A stretch of DNA of 64,000 bases from Cohaesibacter gelatinilyticus (lineage in GTDB: Bacteria > Pseudomonadota > Alphaproteobacteria > Rhizobiales > Cohaesibacteraceae): assembly GCF_900215605.1 (NCBI RefSeq), contig NZ_OBEL01000001.1, forward strand, positions 62,001 to 126,000, in the 5' to 3' direction. The stretch's first letter is position 1. Each line of letters begins with the position of its first letter. This document shows, piece by piece, positions 53,867 to 63,309 of the stretch. The translations under genes were made by a program, and so were the position numbers. The notes beneath the pieces were generated by a model. That model was not told the origin of the DNA. It made no database searches and saw only the letters and a program-made list of their open reading frames with translations.

Positions 53867-54865
53867 ATGACGATTTTGGTAACTGGTGGCTGCGGATATA
53901 TTGGAAGTCACATGACCTGGACCCTGAAAGATCAGGGACGAGATGTGGTTGTTTTCGATAATCTGTCGACGGGCTTTACAAACCAGATACCAGCGGATGT
54001 GCCTTTGATTGTCGGTGATATTGATGATCAGGCGCTAGTCGCCAAGGTTATTGATGACCACAATGTGGAAGCCATTATCCATTTTGCAGGATCCATAGTT
54101 GTACCGGAATCCATAACCGATCCGCTTGGTTATTATCTTAACAATACGGTTAAATCCCGATCCTTGATTGAAAATGCCGTAAAGGCCAAGCTCAAGGCTT
54201 TCATCTTTTCTTCAACCGCAGCGGTCTATGGAAATCCGCAAGACACATCGCGTCCCTTGATAGAAGATCTGGCACTTGATCCGATTTCGCCATATGGATC
54301 TTCCAAGTTAATGACCGAGATCATGTTGCGTGATGCCAGCCGTGCATATGGTTTGCGGTATGCCGCTCTTCGATATTTCAATGTTGCGGGAGCCGACCCG
54401 AAAGGGCGAACCGGTCAATCAACGCCTGAAGCAACCCATTTGATAAAAGTCGCCAATCAGGTTGCATTGGGCCAACGCGAGAGACTTGCTGTTTTCGGCA
54501 CTGATTATCCAACACCTGATGGAACATGCATACGCGATTACATTCACGTCAGTGATTTGGCTGCGGCACATGCGTTGGCTTTGCAGGTCTTGCTGGATGG
54601 GCAGGATAGCTTCGTTGCCAATGCAGGTTATGGACAGGGTTATTCGGTTTTGGAAGTGGTGAAAGCTGTACGGGAGCAGGTGAACGGGGCATTTGATGTC
54701 GAAATGACGGATCGCCGTCCGGGAGATCCTGCGCAATTGGTAGCTGACTCCTCGCGCTTGCGATCTCTGACTGGTTGGCAGCCGGAGCATAATGATCTGG
54801 ACCAGATTGTACGTGATGCTCTGAATTGGGAGCGCCATCTGATTGAACAATCAGTATCTGGTTAA
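53867..54865 (+). CDS. galE: UDP-glucose 4-epimerase
   Basis: A 332-residue extended SDR. The NAD motif is TGGCGYIGSH at the N-terminus, SSTAAVYG near residue 120, and the catalytic Tyr-x3-Lys is in SPYGSSKLMTE near residue 145; GTCIRDYIHVSDLAAAH is diagnostic for GalE. It interconverts UDP-glucose and UDP-galactose for exopolysaccharide or lipopolysaccharide. ATG 53867 is chosen over GTG 53864 just before it. Confidence 0.92.
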   Translation: MTILVTGGCGYIGSHMTWTLKDQGRDVVVFDNLSTGFTNQIPADVPLIVGDIDDQALVAKVIDDHNVEAIIHFAGSIVVPESITDPLGYYLNNTVKSRSLIENAVKAKLKAFIFSSTAAVYGNPQDTSRPLIEDLALDPISPYGSSKLMTEIMLRDASRAYGLRYAALRYFNVAGADPKGRTGQSTPEATHLIKVANQVALGQRERLAVFGTDYPTPDGTCIRDYIHVSDLAAAHALALQVLLDGQDSFVANAGYGQGYSVLEVVKAVREQVNGAFDVEMTDRRPGDPAQLVADSSRLRSLTGWQPEHNDLDQIVRDALNWERHLIEQSVSG

Positions 54866-55152
54866 GCCCTCTCAAGGGGCATAGGTCTATAGGTTGATGC
54901 CTGTCTTCCCTCCCAATTGTACGCGAATGCAAATCAGGTTCCGGTACAATCATGAGTGAGAAATCAAACAGATCAATCTTTTCATTCACTTGCAGCGGAG
55001 TGGCTCACCAGCAGCATCGCTCAATAGTCAAAGAGAGCTCATCAAAAGTAGAAATTAACCTTTAAACAACCATGTTTCGTTAGGGTCAGCATGGGCGAGG
55101 GTGCGGCTAAGGCATTCTGATATTAGGGAAAATACTAGGTCGTGAGGTCAAA

Positions 55153-57327
55153 ATGCTGGAGCTCATCCAGTTCTTTATGTCCATAGCGGGAATTGCGATC
55201 CCCCTAGGATTGCTTCTTATCATGGCAGGACGTGTGCGGTATCGAAACGAACTGGATACGCTGGTTCGTATTACGTCTGCATTCGGCATCACGATTGCGG
55301 CATTCTGGCTGATCGGTCATAGCCTCTATTCTTCTCCTAGTCTTTGGGGATTTGTAGGTTGGAACTGGGGAGCCATCGACCATTATTCCAACAGCATGAC
55401 GAATGGTCTAAATCTGCGAACAATTTTCCTTTTTGCGATACCGTCAATATTGGTGGCGTCTACGATGGCTGAGCGAGGTAGATGGCTGGCAGGCAATATT
55501 CTGGTAGCGATTGTCGCCGCATTCATTTTCCCGATCGTGGCGCATTGGGGCTGGCACAATAGTCACAATAGCGAAGGTTGGTTGATCACTCGCGGATTTA
55601 TGGATTCAGGTGGCGCAGTCGTATTCTTTGCAGCGGCAGGATTTGCTGCTCTGGCGGCATCCATAGTTATTGGTCCTCGCATGATGCGGTTCCCCGATCA
55701 GGCTTCCCGCCCGAGAGGGCATAGCCCAACATTCACATTTCTGGGAGCAATGATCCTCATTATCGGCTTGGCCGTCATGACCGCTGGTCAGCATAATCAG
55801 GCTGCACTCATGTCCGAGGCCTTTCTTCATGTAGTGATTGGGTCTACGTTTGCAGGAGCGGCAGCTCTTGGGCTTTTGATCATGTGGCCTGAACGGGTTT
55901 CCGCCATGGATCTGCTCAATTCCAGTTTGGCCGGGGGGATCGCATTGATTGCTTTCGCCAGCAAAGCCAGCCCCGCCAGCGCAGCTCTTGTTGGCATGCT
56001 TGCTGGTGCCATGGGAATTGGTTTGCGCAATATTCTGATGCAGCTGGAAATTGATGATGTAGGGGATCTGATTTCGTCCTCTATTGCAGGCGGCGTCCTG
56101 GGTGGGGCCATTGCTCCGATCATGGTATCTGGAGAGAGAGGGGATCTGCTCAACAATCTCTTTCTGCAATGGCTGGGCATTGCTGCCATATGCCTATGGG
56201 CATTTCTGTGCGTTTGGGCAGTTGCCAAGGTGCTTGATCAGGTCTTTGGCATGAGAGTGGATCCGGCTGATGAAGTTCGTGGCCTGTCTTTTGCCAATTT
56301 TGCAATGCAAAGTGAACCCGATTACGTCATTTCATATATGTCACATAATTCGATTCTGGGCTCTGCCACGCAAAAGGATAGCGGCGAGGAACTGGGACGG
56401 CTCTCAGCAGATGTAAGCAACAAGGTTGTCAATCTGCGCAACGAAATTCGTAGGGCAATCAATCGTATTCAGTCGACGTCTCCCGATGCCAAACTGGGAG
56501 CTGCCATGGCGGCCCGGATGCGAATGTCCGATGATACATTGCGGGTCAATGCCGAAGATGTTCTGCTTTTGCTTGAACGTGTTCTTTCTCGCGACAATGC
56601 TGCAGGTTATGGACCGGAGCTGCGTAGTTGGTCTATCGAGGCGATTGAATTGCTGCTTGTTCCGACAATGTCGGATTTGGAGCAATATATCCGCCATATG
56701 CCATTGCAGGCCGAGCTGGAAGAATTGGAAGCGATGGTCATCGGCGCAACTGATTCCATCTCGCGCTGCGCCCATCAGATCGAAATGGTGGCTGATTATT
56801 GTGATGCAGATAGCGATGGCTTCTTTGTTCGTGATCATACCTGTGATTTATCTGCAGTTCTGCGAGAACGTAGCAAAGTGCTGTTGGCATCTGCAGAAAT
56901 TCGCAACAACCCGTTGCAGGTAGATCTGCGCGACACAGAGCATCTGATTGTAAATGGTGATGCCAAGGCCCTTTCGAGAATGATTATGTTGTCCGCAGAA
57001 GGAGCCTTCAATCGCCTTGTGGCAGGAAGAGGGGATCCGGTACGTCTGGAGCTTCGCGAGCATATTGGTGGCGACCATATCCTATTTGAATGCATCGACA
57101 CAGGTGCCGCTCTCTCCTCGCGTCAAGTCAGAGCAATCACCAGCCCATTTACGGCGATTGGCTCTCTTGGCGACTTGGGCTTTGCACAGATTCTGCCCTT
57201 GATTTTGGCAACCCGATTGATTGAGGCAATTGGTGGCGAGTTTACTTTGTCGAGTGAGCATGGCTTGGGAACCTTGATGCAAGCGCGATTACGCAAAGCC
57301 CGGCAGTCAAAGTCGGTCGCTGCCTGA
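55153..57327 (+). CDS. Amt-like membrane domain fused to a degenerate histidine-kinase-like ATPase domain
   Basis: A 724-residue protein. Residues about 1-365 hold 10-11 membrane helices that match the ammonium-transporter (Amt/Rh) fold by motif: HWGWHNSHNSEGWL, DSGGAVVFFAAAGFAALAA ending in GPR (131-176), and the second-half NSSLAGGIALIAF...DDVGDLISSSIAGG (256-314). At the places of the twin pore histidines I read Phe159 and Ser310, so ammonium conduction is unlikely. Residues about 380-545 are helical (coiled-coil-like), with no recognisable phospho-accepting H-box. Residues about 590-715 resemble an HATPase_c domain (CIDTG for the G1 box, then GDLGFAQILPLILATRLIEA and SSEHGLGTLMQ) but the N-box is degenerate. 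It is probably a signalling protein, either a sensor that has lost transport or an inactive relay. It is convergent with the kinase-like gene at 57354. Confidence 0.72.
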   Translation: MLELIQFFMSIAGIAIPLGLLLIMAGRVRYRNELDTLVRITSAFGITIAAFWLIGHSLYSSPSLWGFVGWNWGAIDHYSNSMTNGLNLRTIFLFAIPSILVASTMAERGRWLAGNILVAIVAAFIFPIVAHWGWHNSHNSEGWLITRGFMDSGGAVVFFAAAGFAALAASIVIGPRMMRFPDQASRPRGHSPTFTFLGAMILIIGLAVMTAGQHNQAALMSEAFLHVVIGSTFAGAAALGLLIMWPERVSAMDLLNSSLAGGIALIAFASKASPASAALVGMLAGAMGIGLRNILMQLEIDDVGDLISSSIAGGVLGGAIAPIMVSGERGDLLNNLFLQWLGIAAICLWAFLCVWAVAKVLDQVFGMRVDPADEVRGLSFANFAMQSEPDYVISYMSHNSILGSATQKDSGEELGRLSADVSNKVVNLRNEIRRAINRIQSTSPDAKLGAAMAARMRMSDDTLRVNAEDVLLLLERVLSRDNAAGYGPELRSWSIEAIELLLVPTMSDLEQYIRHMPLQAELEELEAMVIGATDSISRCAHQIEMVADYCDADSDGFFVRDHTCDLSAVLRERSKVLLASAEIRNNPLQVDLRDTEHLIVNGDAKALSRMIMLSAEGAFNRLVAGRGDPVRLELREHIGGDHILFECIDTGAALSSRQVRAITSPFTAIGSLGDLGFAQILPLILATRLIEAIGGEFTLSSEHGLGTLMQARLRKARQSKSVAA

Positions 57328-57353
57328 CAACACAGGATATGATGGATCTGGGT

Positions 57354-59054
57354 TTAATGCAGAATGCCTGGAAAGCCACGATCACATGCTTTGCCCAGCA
57401 GACCGTGAGCACGATGTAGCATGTCTTCTATTTCCATGGATGCATCCAAAATTGTCCAGCCAGCTTCAGCTAGCCGATTGGATTTGACGGTTTCCTTGTT
57501 ATCAGTGAGCCATATCGGAACCAATACTGCTTCTGTTGCAACGGCAAATTGGCCCATGGCATTGAGACATGCAGGATGCAACGCACCCCATTCCAGCAAT
57601 ACAGAGAAATTGGCTTCCAGGCCGTAGCGTGCTTTTTCGAGCATATATTCATGGACCAGATCATAAAGACCTGCTTGATGGCGTGTCTGCTGATGACCGC
57701 TGGGATCAAGAAGAGTTTTCTCATGATTCGTGCTTAGCCACAGTCCACCGGGCATGCGCCCCAAAGCAGGGGATAATGATTGTGCAAATTCGGTTTTCAT
57801 CTTGCTGTCAGGGCCACCCAAGACAATTAGTATCTTGGGCTCTTCCAGCAAGCTTTCCATTGCTGTTCGCACAAAGCCTTCAAAGGCAGAAGCCAAAGAA
57901 CAGCGTGCACCGGACCGACAAGCTTCATCTATCGGACAAATGGCGAGCGCTCGGTCAATTGAGCGTACAAACATCATCAGACTCAGAGCCCGTAGACCAT
58001 CCAGATTGCTATTGTCCAGAAGGGAGCCAAAATAGCGGGAGAAAATCCAGTTGCTCGCTTCGCGCTGACCCTGAGACCACAGATCGATGAGCAATCCTGC
58101 AATATCAAACAGGCAATCGCCACGTTGTGGTGAGTTGTCAACAAGACGAGGGTTGATCAGTTGTGGTACGCCATCTTGGGAAACAAAATTGGCAAGACGC
58201 ATGTTGCCATGAAGTGCTTGTACCTGTCCATGCCGAGCGCGCATATGCAATAGAGGTTTGAGTTGTTCATTCAGTTGCAGTGCCTGATCAAGACTGGCTT
58301 TCAGACCGCGTAAACCAGGTTGTGGGGCGAAAAGCTGCGGACGTTTGCCAAAGCTCTTCAAATGGGCCTCTAGCCACTCCCCCCAATTTTCCTGATCATA
58401 GCTGGTTGACCAACTATGTAGGTCGACCAGATATTGAGCCAGTGAACAACAATCATCAAGCGACAGATCTTCCAGTCCACCAATCTTGTCAAAAGTCTGA
58501 TTGTAGTCATACCGCTGCATTTGAACCAGCCAATCAATCAGCACCCATCCCTCAGGAGCTTGGAAGCCATCAATCTGCTGCACGCCTTCTCCCAGTTTCA
58601 GAGTGTTTGGCCCTCTCAATACTGGCCGTAAACAAAGATAGATTCCAGGACTGGTGGTCTTGCCAAAATTCAACTCTGCTTGTGCCAGAATACCGCGCTG
58701 GGCAACATCAAGCTCATCGCGACATCCCATGGGACGACTGCGGCGAATGCGATAGGTATGCTGTTCCGTGAAGTACAGGATACTGTCGACCAGCCCCAGC
58801 CGGTCTACACTCGTTTCAAGCCCATAGCTTTTTGATTTACCGAGAAACACTAGTGTTTCCTTCTGATCATCAAGGGGGCAGGGAGGTTTGGATGGCTCGC
58901 TTGCTTCTGGCAGTTCAAGTGGACAGGACAGGACATTTTTCGACGATGTGTCCCTCTGATTTGCATCAGTGATATGATTGACAGGCGAGCCCATGGTTGG
59001 TCTTGGTCCTTTGTTTGGAGCCTGCACCTTGCCGATAAAATGTCTATTTGGCAT
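57354..59054 (-). CDS. degenerate COG2187-like protein (phosphotransferase plus P-loop regions)
   Basis: A 566-residue protein with the layout of the bifunctional aminoglycoside-phosphotransferase-like/P-loop kinase family. An N-terminal disordered stretch (1-60) precedes a kinase-like region (ETSVDRLGLVDSILYF near 80; GWVLIDWLVQMQRYD near 170). The catalytic loop reads LHGNMRLANF (281-290) where HGDxHxxN is expected, so the base Asp is Asn284. The metal-binding segment is INPRLVDN (300-307). The C-terminal P-loop reads GGPDSKMKTE (413-422) instead of GxxGxGKST. Both active sites seem lost, suggesting a binding or regulatory role. It is convergent with the Amt-like gene, 26 bases apart. Family assignment rests on layout and a few motifs. 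Confidence 0.6.
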   Translation of the reverse strand: MPNRHFIGKVQAPNKGPRPTMGSPVNHITDANQRDTSSKNVLSCPLELPEASEPSKPPCPLDDQKETLVFLGKSKSYGLETSVDRLGLVDSILYFTEQHTYRIRRSRPMGCRDELDVAQRGILAQAELNFGKTTSPGIYLCLRPVLRGPNTLKLGEGVQQIDGFQAPEGWVLIDWLVQMQRYDYNQTFDKIGGLEDLSLDDCCSLAQYLVDLHSWSTSYDQENWGEWLEAHLKSFGKRPQLFAPQPGLRGLKASLDQALQLNEQLKPLLHMRARHGQVQALHGNMRLANFVSQDGVPQLINPRLVDNSPQRGDCLFDIAGLLIDLWSQGQREASNWIFSRYFGSLLDNSNLDGLRALSLMMFVRSIDRALAICPIDEACRSGARCSLASAFEGFVRTAMESLLEEPKILIVLGGPDSKMKTEFAQSLSPALGRMPGGLWLSTNHEKTLLDPSGHQQTRHQAGLYDLVHEYMLEKARYGLEANFSVLLEWGALHPACLNAMGQFAVATEAVLVPIWLTDNKETVKSNRLAEAGWTILDASMEIEDMLHRAHGLLGKACDRGFPGILH

Positions 59055-59289
59055 TGATTGAAATCAAGATTCCTGAAGGGCTTTATGACATACTATATCC
59101 AGTTATTCAGTTCATTATCCTGTACTGCTTTTCCTGCATTGAGAAGATGACACCGAGGCTCTGATGCTGGGTTCGCATGTCTGCAATGATGAGGGGCAAT
59201 TGAGGGTGATGTCATGCAGTCTGCTGTTGTTGTAACGGGCAAGCAGTGATGCTGATCAGACACAGACCAAGGGAGGTATCGTTTTATCC

Positions 59290-59661
59290 ATGGCTGATAT
59301 GAAGAAAATCCGTCTGAATTTGGCGCGTAATCATGACTACCCCAATGGAAGTGCCGCCCATGGCTACGAGTTTGTTGCGCCATTGGATGAGCAAGGACAT
59401 ATTGACGCAAGCCTCTGGAAAATTAACCGGGATCAATGCCGGGTACATCGCTTCTGGCAAGGTGAAAGCGACGAATATGGTCATCTGATTCACCGGCCCG
59501 GCGGGTCTTGGGCGTTTACTTATGATATTGATGGCGATGACGATGATGAGGCGGGATATCGTTTCGGCCTTCATGCCTTCAAACCCGGAGAATATGTCTC
59601 TATCAAGGATGAAGATGGGGATTTATATACCTTCACAGTGGTGACTGTAGAGCAGTTGTAA
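59290..59661 (+). CDS. small conserved hypothetical protein
   Basis: A 123-residue acidic, soluble protein. HGYEFVAPLDEQGHIDASLW, HRFWQGESDEYGHLIHRPGG and the C-terminal FKPGEYVSIKDEDGD look like a conserved alphaproteobacterial family that I recall only as hypothetical. GGGAGG lies 13 bases before ATG 59290, longer than ideal. It stands alone, with a possible terminator about 150 bases downstream. No function is offered. Confidence 0.75.
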   Translation: MADMKKIRLNLARNHDYPNGSAAHGYEFVAPLDEQGHIDASLWKINRDQCRVHRFWQGESDEYGHLIHRPGGSWAFTYDIDGDDDDEAGYRFGLHAFKPGEYVSIKDEDGDLYTFTVVTVEQL

Positions 59662-59739
59662 GGATCGATATTTAATAGGTAATAACAAGGAGCTAGAGGG
59701 AAAGGGCAAGCGAGATCAAAGACGCGGCGGATTTGGTCT

Positions 59740-59793
59740 GAGTAATCAATCACGCTATTCGTCCCCGAAAAAGCGGTCCCCATTTGATTACTC
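59740..59793. repeat. perfect 10-bp inverted repeat with 34-base loop
   Basis: GAGTAATCAA (59740-59749) and TTGATTACTC (59784-59793) are exact complements in the gap between the small gene and the Pat-like gene. No gene explains it. It could be part of a structured 3' end or a small RNA. Confidence 0.5.
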
Positions 59794-59808
59794 TTCCTTT
59801 CTCAAAAG

Positions 59809-59847
59809 ATGACCCTGTAGGTCTTGCGGCCTGCAGGGTCATTTTTA
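59809..59847 (+). terminator. rho-independent terminator, rightward
   Basis: ATGACCCTGTAGG (59809-59821) pairs with CCTGCAGGGTCAT (59830-59842), 12 of 13 positions plus a G-U, followed by TTTTTAT. It ends a rightward transcript, presumably of the small gene at 59290 or an RNA in the gap. Confidence 0.8.
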
Positions 59848-59869
59848 TGTATGCATTCTCAAATGCTAG

Positions 59870-59911
59870 AAAAAAGCCCAACTTCCATCCGAAAGGAGGG
59901 AGGTCAGGCTT
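59870..59911 (-). terminator. probable terminator of the Pat-like gene
   Basis: On the minus strand a 13-position stem (two G-U pairs, one mismatch; 59899-59911 against 59874-59886) is followed by six U's. It lies 20 bases past the leftward gene's stop. Confidence 0.6.
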
Positions 59912-59931
59912 TTGGGTATTTTGAGGTCTTG

Positions 59932-62658
59932 TTATTGCTCCATAGCTTTTTGGGTTTCGCAAATTCTTTGCGAGATGTTTGGAACCTTGAATATCATGCG
60001 AACCAGATCTTCATCGTCCGGGTCGGAATGAGCTTCGAAACCCAGAGCTTCACACATGGAGCGCATGGTGCGGTTCCCACGCAGAACTTCACCGGTCACG
60101 GTGTTGAAACCGTCTTTCTCGGCAAACTGCAGGATCAGCTTCATCAGCTTCCAGCCAAGGCCTTGACCTTTGAGGTCAGATCGCACCATCACGGCATATT
60201 CGCCGTCGTCATGGTTGGGGTCACCATGCAGACGAACGGCGCCCAACATGTTGCCGCTATCTTTCTCAATGGCGATGAAAGCCATGGAGCGGGCATAGTC
60301 AAGCTGGGTCAGTTTGGCAATGAAGGCGTGATTCATGGAGCGGGCAGCAGAGAAGAAACGAAGTCGCAAATCCTCGTCTGTTACCTGTTCGAAGAAGGGA
60401 GGATAAAGCTCTTCATCTTCAGGGCGAATTGGCCGAACGAGGACAACGCGTCCATCCTTGAGTTCGATTTCATGCTCCCATTCAGCAGGATAAGGTTTGA
60501 TCGCAAAGCGTTTGTGCGGATGACCTTCCTCTGCTGATGCGATACGTACTCTAGCGTCGGTAATGATGCTACCCGCATGATCGGCCAGGATCGGATTGAA
60601 ATCGACTTCCTGAATTTCAGGGAAGTCAGCCGTGATCTGGGAAAGCTTGACCATGATCTTGGCAATGGCTTCGCGATCAGAGGCCGGACGGTCTCGATAA
60701 CCACCCAGCAGTCGGTTGACACGCGTTTTCTCCATCATGTCCCGTGCGGATAACATATCCAGCGGTGGCAAAGCCAAAGCCTTATCCCGGATCACTTCTA
60801 CCGCGGTGCCGCCACGACCAAAGACCATGACCGGTCCCCAGAGTTTATCGACCGTCATGCCGCCAATCAACTCGATGGCATGTGGTTTGCGGATCATCGG
60901 ATGAACCGTCACACCTCTAATATCTGCATCCGGCACAGCATCAGCTGCCCGTTCCATCACCTCTTTGGTAACCTTGGCCACCAGTTCAGAGCTGTTGAGG
61001 TCCAGCACTACACCACCAACATCAGATTTATGTTGAATATCAGGGCTGTCAATCTTAACGACAACCGCGCCAAATTGCTCAATAAGCGGTTTGGCAAGCT
61101 CGGAAGCCTCTTCTGGATTGGAAGCTGCTCGAGCTGCTGCTATAGGCAGATCATATGCTTCCAGTACTTTGGTGATCTCAACGGCATTCAGCCATTTTTT
61201 TCCCTTGGCAAGGGCTTTTTCAATCACCTTTCTTGCAGTCTCCAAATCCGGTTTTACTTCCGGCAAGGCAGGAGGCATGCGCATCAGAGTCTTCTGGGCT
61301 TCCATATGCTTGACCACATACATGAAGCCGCGAATTGCGTCCGCCGGAGTTGGGTAGTGCGGAATACCAGCGCTCTCGAAAATTTCGGAGATCTTGTCAT
61401 CACCACCAAGCCAAGCTGCAAAAATAGGTGGGCGACGCTTGCCCTGCTTTTTACGCTCTTCCATTACCTCTACAACAGCACGAGCTGCATCTTCGGTTGA
61501 TGCAAGAGCGGTGGGGCAGGCCATGGCAAGAACAGCGTCGCTGTTTTTGTCATCCATACAGAGATTCAGCGCAGCCTTATAGCGGTCAGCGCCAGCATCA
61601 CCAATGATGTCGACCGGATTGGCACCGGACCATGTGGCAGGAAGAACCTGATTAAGTGCTTCAATGGTCTCATCGGATAATGTAGCCATTTGGCCGTTAT
61701 GGTCGACCAGATCGTCAACAGCGAGAACGCCAGCACCGCCACCATTGGTCAGAATGGTCAGTTTAGGGCCTTTAAGTTTGCGGACATGGGTAAGCGTTTC
61801 AACTGCATCAAAAAATTCATCCAGATCGAAAACACGCAGCAGGCCTGCGCGTTCGAATGCAGCATCATAGACATTATCTTCGCCAGCTAAGGCGCCTGTG
61901 TGGGATGCTGCGGCTTTGGCACCATCAGCATGGCGGCCGGATTTGATCAGAACAACTGGCTTTGCACGAGCAGCAGCGCGGGCAGATGACATGAACTTGC
62001 GAGCATCCTTGATGCTCTCGATATAGAGAAGAATAGCACGCGTATGCGGATCCATGGCGAAATAGTCAATTAGGTCACCGAAATCGACATCGGCTTTGTC
62101 ACCCATGGAAACAAGCCCTGAAAAGCCGATATTATGTTTCTCGGCCCAGTCGACCACAGATGTAACAATAGCGCCTGATTGTGACAGTAGTGCCAAATCT
62201 CCCGGTTTTCCCGGTAGATGACAGAAGCTGGCATTGAGGCCAGCGCGAGGTGACAGCACACCCACACAGTTGGGACCGACAATGCGCAAGCCATAGCGAG
62301 CAGCAATATCCAGACATTCCTGCGATAGGGAGCCTTCGCCGGAGCCAAGACCAGCAGTGATCACCACTGCACCGCGTGCGCCTTTTTTACCCAGATCTTC
62401 AATCGTTGCAGGAACAAATTGAGGAGCGACAGCAATAACGCCGAGATCAACTTCGGTTTCCACGTCGGCAAGCGAAGAATGCATGGGCAGTCCTTCTGCC
62501 TCGCCTCCTTTGGGATTGATCAGAATCAACTTGTCTTGATAGGGGCCATCCAAAAGATTGCGCACCAGAATATTACCAACACTACCCTCGCGCGCACTGG
62601 CACCAATGATGGCGACAGTCTTTGGGGCAAAAAAGACGTCTAGATTGTAACTGCTCAT
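59932..62658 (-). CDS. Pat-like fusion: ADP-forming acyl-CoA synthetase plus GNAT acetyltransferase
   Basis: A 908-residue protein. The N-terminal CoA-binding domain (PKTVAIIGASAREGSVGN), succinyl-CoA-ligase-like domain (VGPNCVGVLSP; KSGRHADGAKAAASHTGALA) and ATP-grasp region (about 490-700; HKSDVGGVVLDL) resemble ADP-forming acetyl-CoA synthetase. The last 150 residues are a GNAT domain (DLRLRFFSA; acetyl-CoA loop RSDLKGQGLGWKLM). This is the layout of Pat/Pka protein lysine acetyltransferases, which acetylate and switch off acetyl-CoA synthetase. The loop SHTGALAGEDN keeps the phosphohistidine position, so ligase activity is not excluded. ATG 62658 has GAGGA five bases upstream and is preferred to ATG 62676. 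Confidence 0.88.
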   Translation of the reverse strand: MSSYNLDVFFAPKTVAIIGASAREGSVGNILVRNLLDGPYQDKLILINPKGGEAEGLPMHSSLADVETEVDLGVIAVAPQFVPATIEDLGKKGARGAVVITAGLGSGEGSLSQECLDIAARYGLRIVGPNCVGVLSPRAGLNASFCHLPGKPGDLALLSQSGAIVTSVVDWAEKHNIGFSGLVSMGDKADVDFGDLIDYFAMDPHTRAILLYIESIKDARKFMSSARAAARAKPVVLIKSGRHADGAKAAASHTGALAGEDNVYDAAFERAGLLRVFDLDEFFDAVETLTHVRKLKGPKLTILTNGGGAGVLAVDDLVDHNGQMATLSDETIEALNQVLPATWSGANPVDIIGDAGADRYKAALNLCMDDKNSDAVLAMACPTALASTEDAARAVVEVMEERKKQGKRRPPIFAAWLGGDDKISEIFESAGIPHYPTPADAIRGFMYVVKHMEAQKTLMRMPPALPEVKPDLETARKVIEKALAKGKKWLNAVEITKVLEAYDLPIAAARAASNPEEASELAKPLIEQFGAVVVKIDSPDIQHKSDVGGVVLDLNSSELVAKVTKEVMERAADAVPDADIRGVTVHPMIRKPHAIELIGGMTVDKLWGPVMVFGRGGTAVEVIRDKALALPPLDMLSARDMMEKTRVNRLLGGYRDRPASDREAIAKIMVKLSQITADFPEIQEVDFNPILADHAGSIITDARVRIASAEEGHPHKRFAIKPYPAEWEHEIELKDGRVVLVRPIRPEDEELYPPFFEQVTDEDLRLRFFSAARSMNHAFIAKLTQLDYARSMAFIAIEKDSGNMLGAVRLHGDPNHDDGEYAVMVRSDLKGQGLGWKLMKLILQFAEKDGFNTVTGEVLRGNRTMRSMCEALGFEAHSDPDDEDLVRMIFKVPNISQRICETQKAMEQ

Positions 62659-62718
62659 TCTATCCTCGGCCGCCATGCTGTGCCTATGGGAGGATAGGCC
62701 GACATGGCTTTGTCTGAA

Positions 62719-62737
62719 TACCGGTAAAATACCGGTA
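62719..62737. promoter_or_regulatory. paired TACCGGTA palindromes
   Basis: TACCGGTA occurs at 62719-62726 and 62730-62737, 11 bp apart centre to centre, so both face one side of the helix. They lie 61-79 bases before the Pat-like start. They look like a dimeric operator for an unknown regulator. Confidence 0.5.
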
Positions 62738-63309
62738 ATCCGATCTGAAACGACAGGCCCGTTTCCATAAAACGGGCTTTGGCAAATCGACTCTAGAGGG
62801 GATTTGCGACTTTTAGGTAAAGTAGCCGCAAGTTTTTATCTTTGATCTATGCGGTCTTTCATCTCTGATCTGGATGGATTGTCACAGATAAATGTGAATA
62901 GCAGCTATGCATATTACGCAGAGCTCCGGAGCGGACAATCAGGGCCGGTTACCTGACGGCTGATCCAGTTATCAAGTGTTTACATCCATTACACAAATTT
63001 CCGCAATCTGAGATATTTGTTGCGATAATGAGTACCTGCTATTGGATGAAATATAAGTAGATATACTTTAATAAAGAGTGTGTGCGATAGCAGTCATATT
63101 TAAAGTAATAAGTAATTTAACTGATATTCTAAATACTAACAAAATAAGTAATTCTATGTATGAATTCAATAATTACTTGGAAATACAAAGGGATGAATTG
63201 AAGTATTAAATGGCTGTTAACTTAGCCCGGAGCACGATGTGGTTGGTGAGGTATAACCTTTTGACTAAATCATTTCAGGTCGGGTTGGGTACGAATAGCG
63301 GGTAAGGAA
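62738..63309. other. non-coding stretch before the NIT-domain gene
   Basis: No gene is seen in about 570 bases. Two small hairpins lie at its start: GCCCGTTT/AAACGGGC (62757-62777) and GCAAATC/GATTTGC (62782-62807). The part near 63050-63190 is AT-rich and probably carries the promoter of the downstream gene. Confidence 0.45.

Noticed and set aside
55153-57327. Functional ammonium transporter
   Set aside because: The positions of both pore histidines read as Phe and Ser, and no glnK/glnB gene is adjacent.
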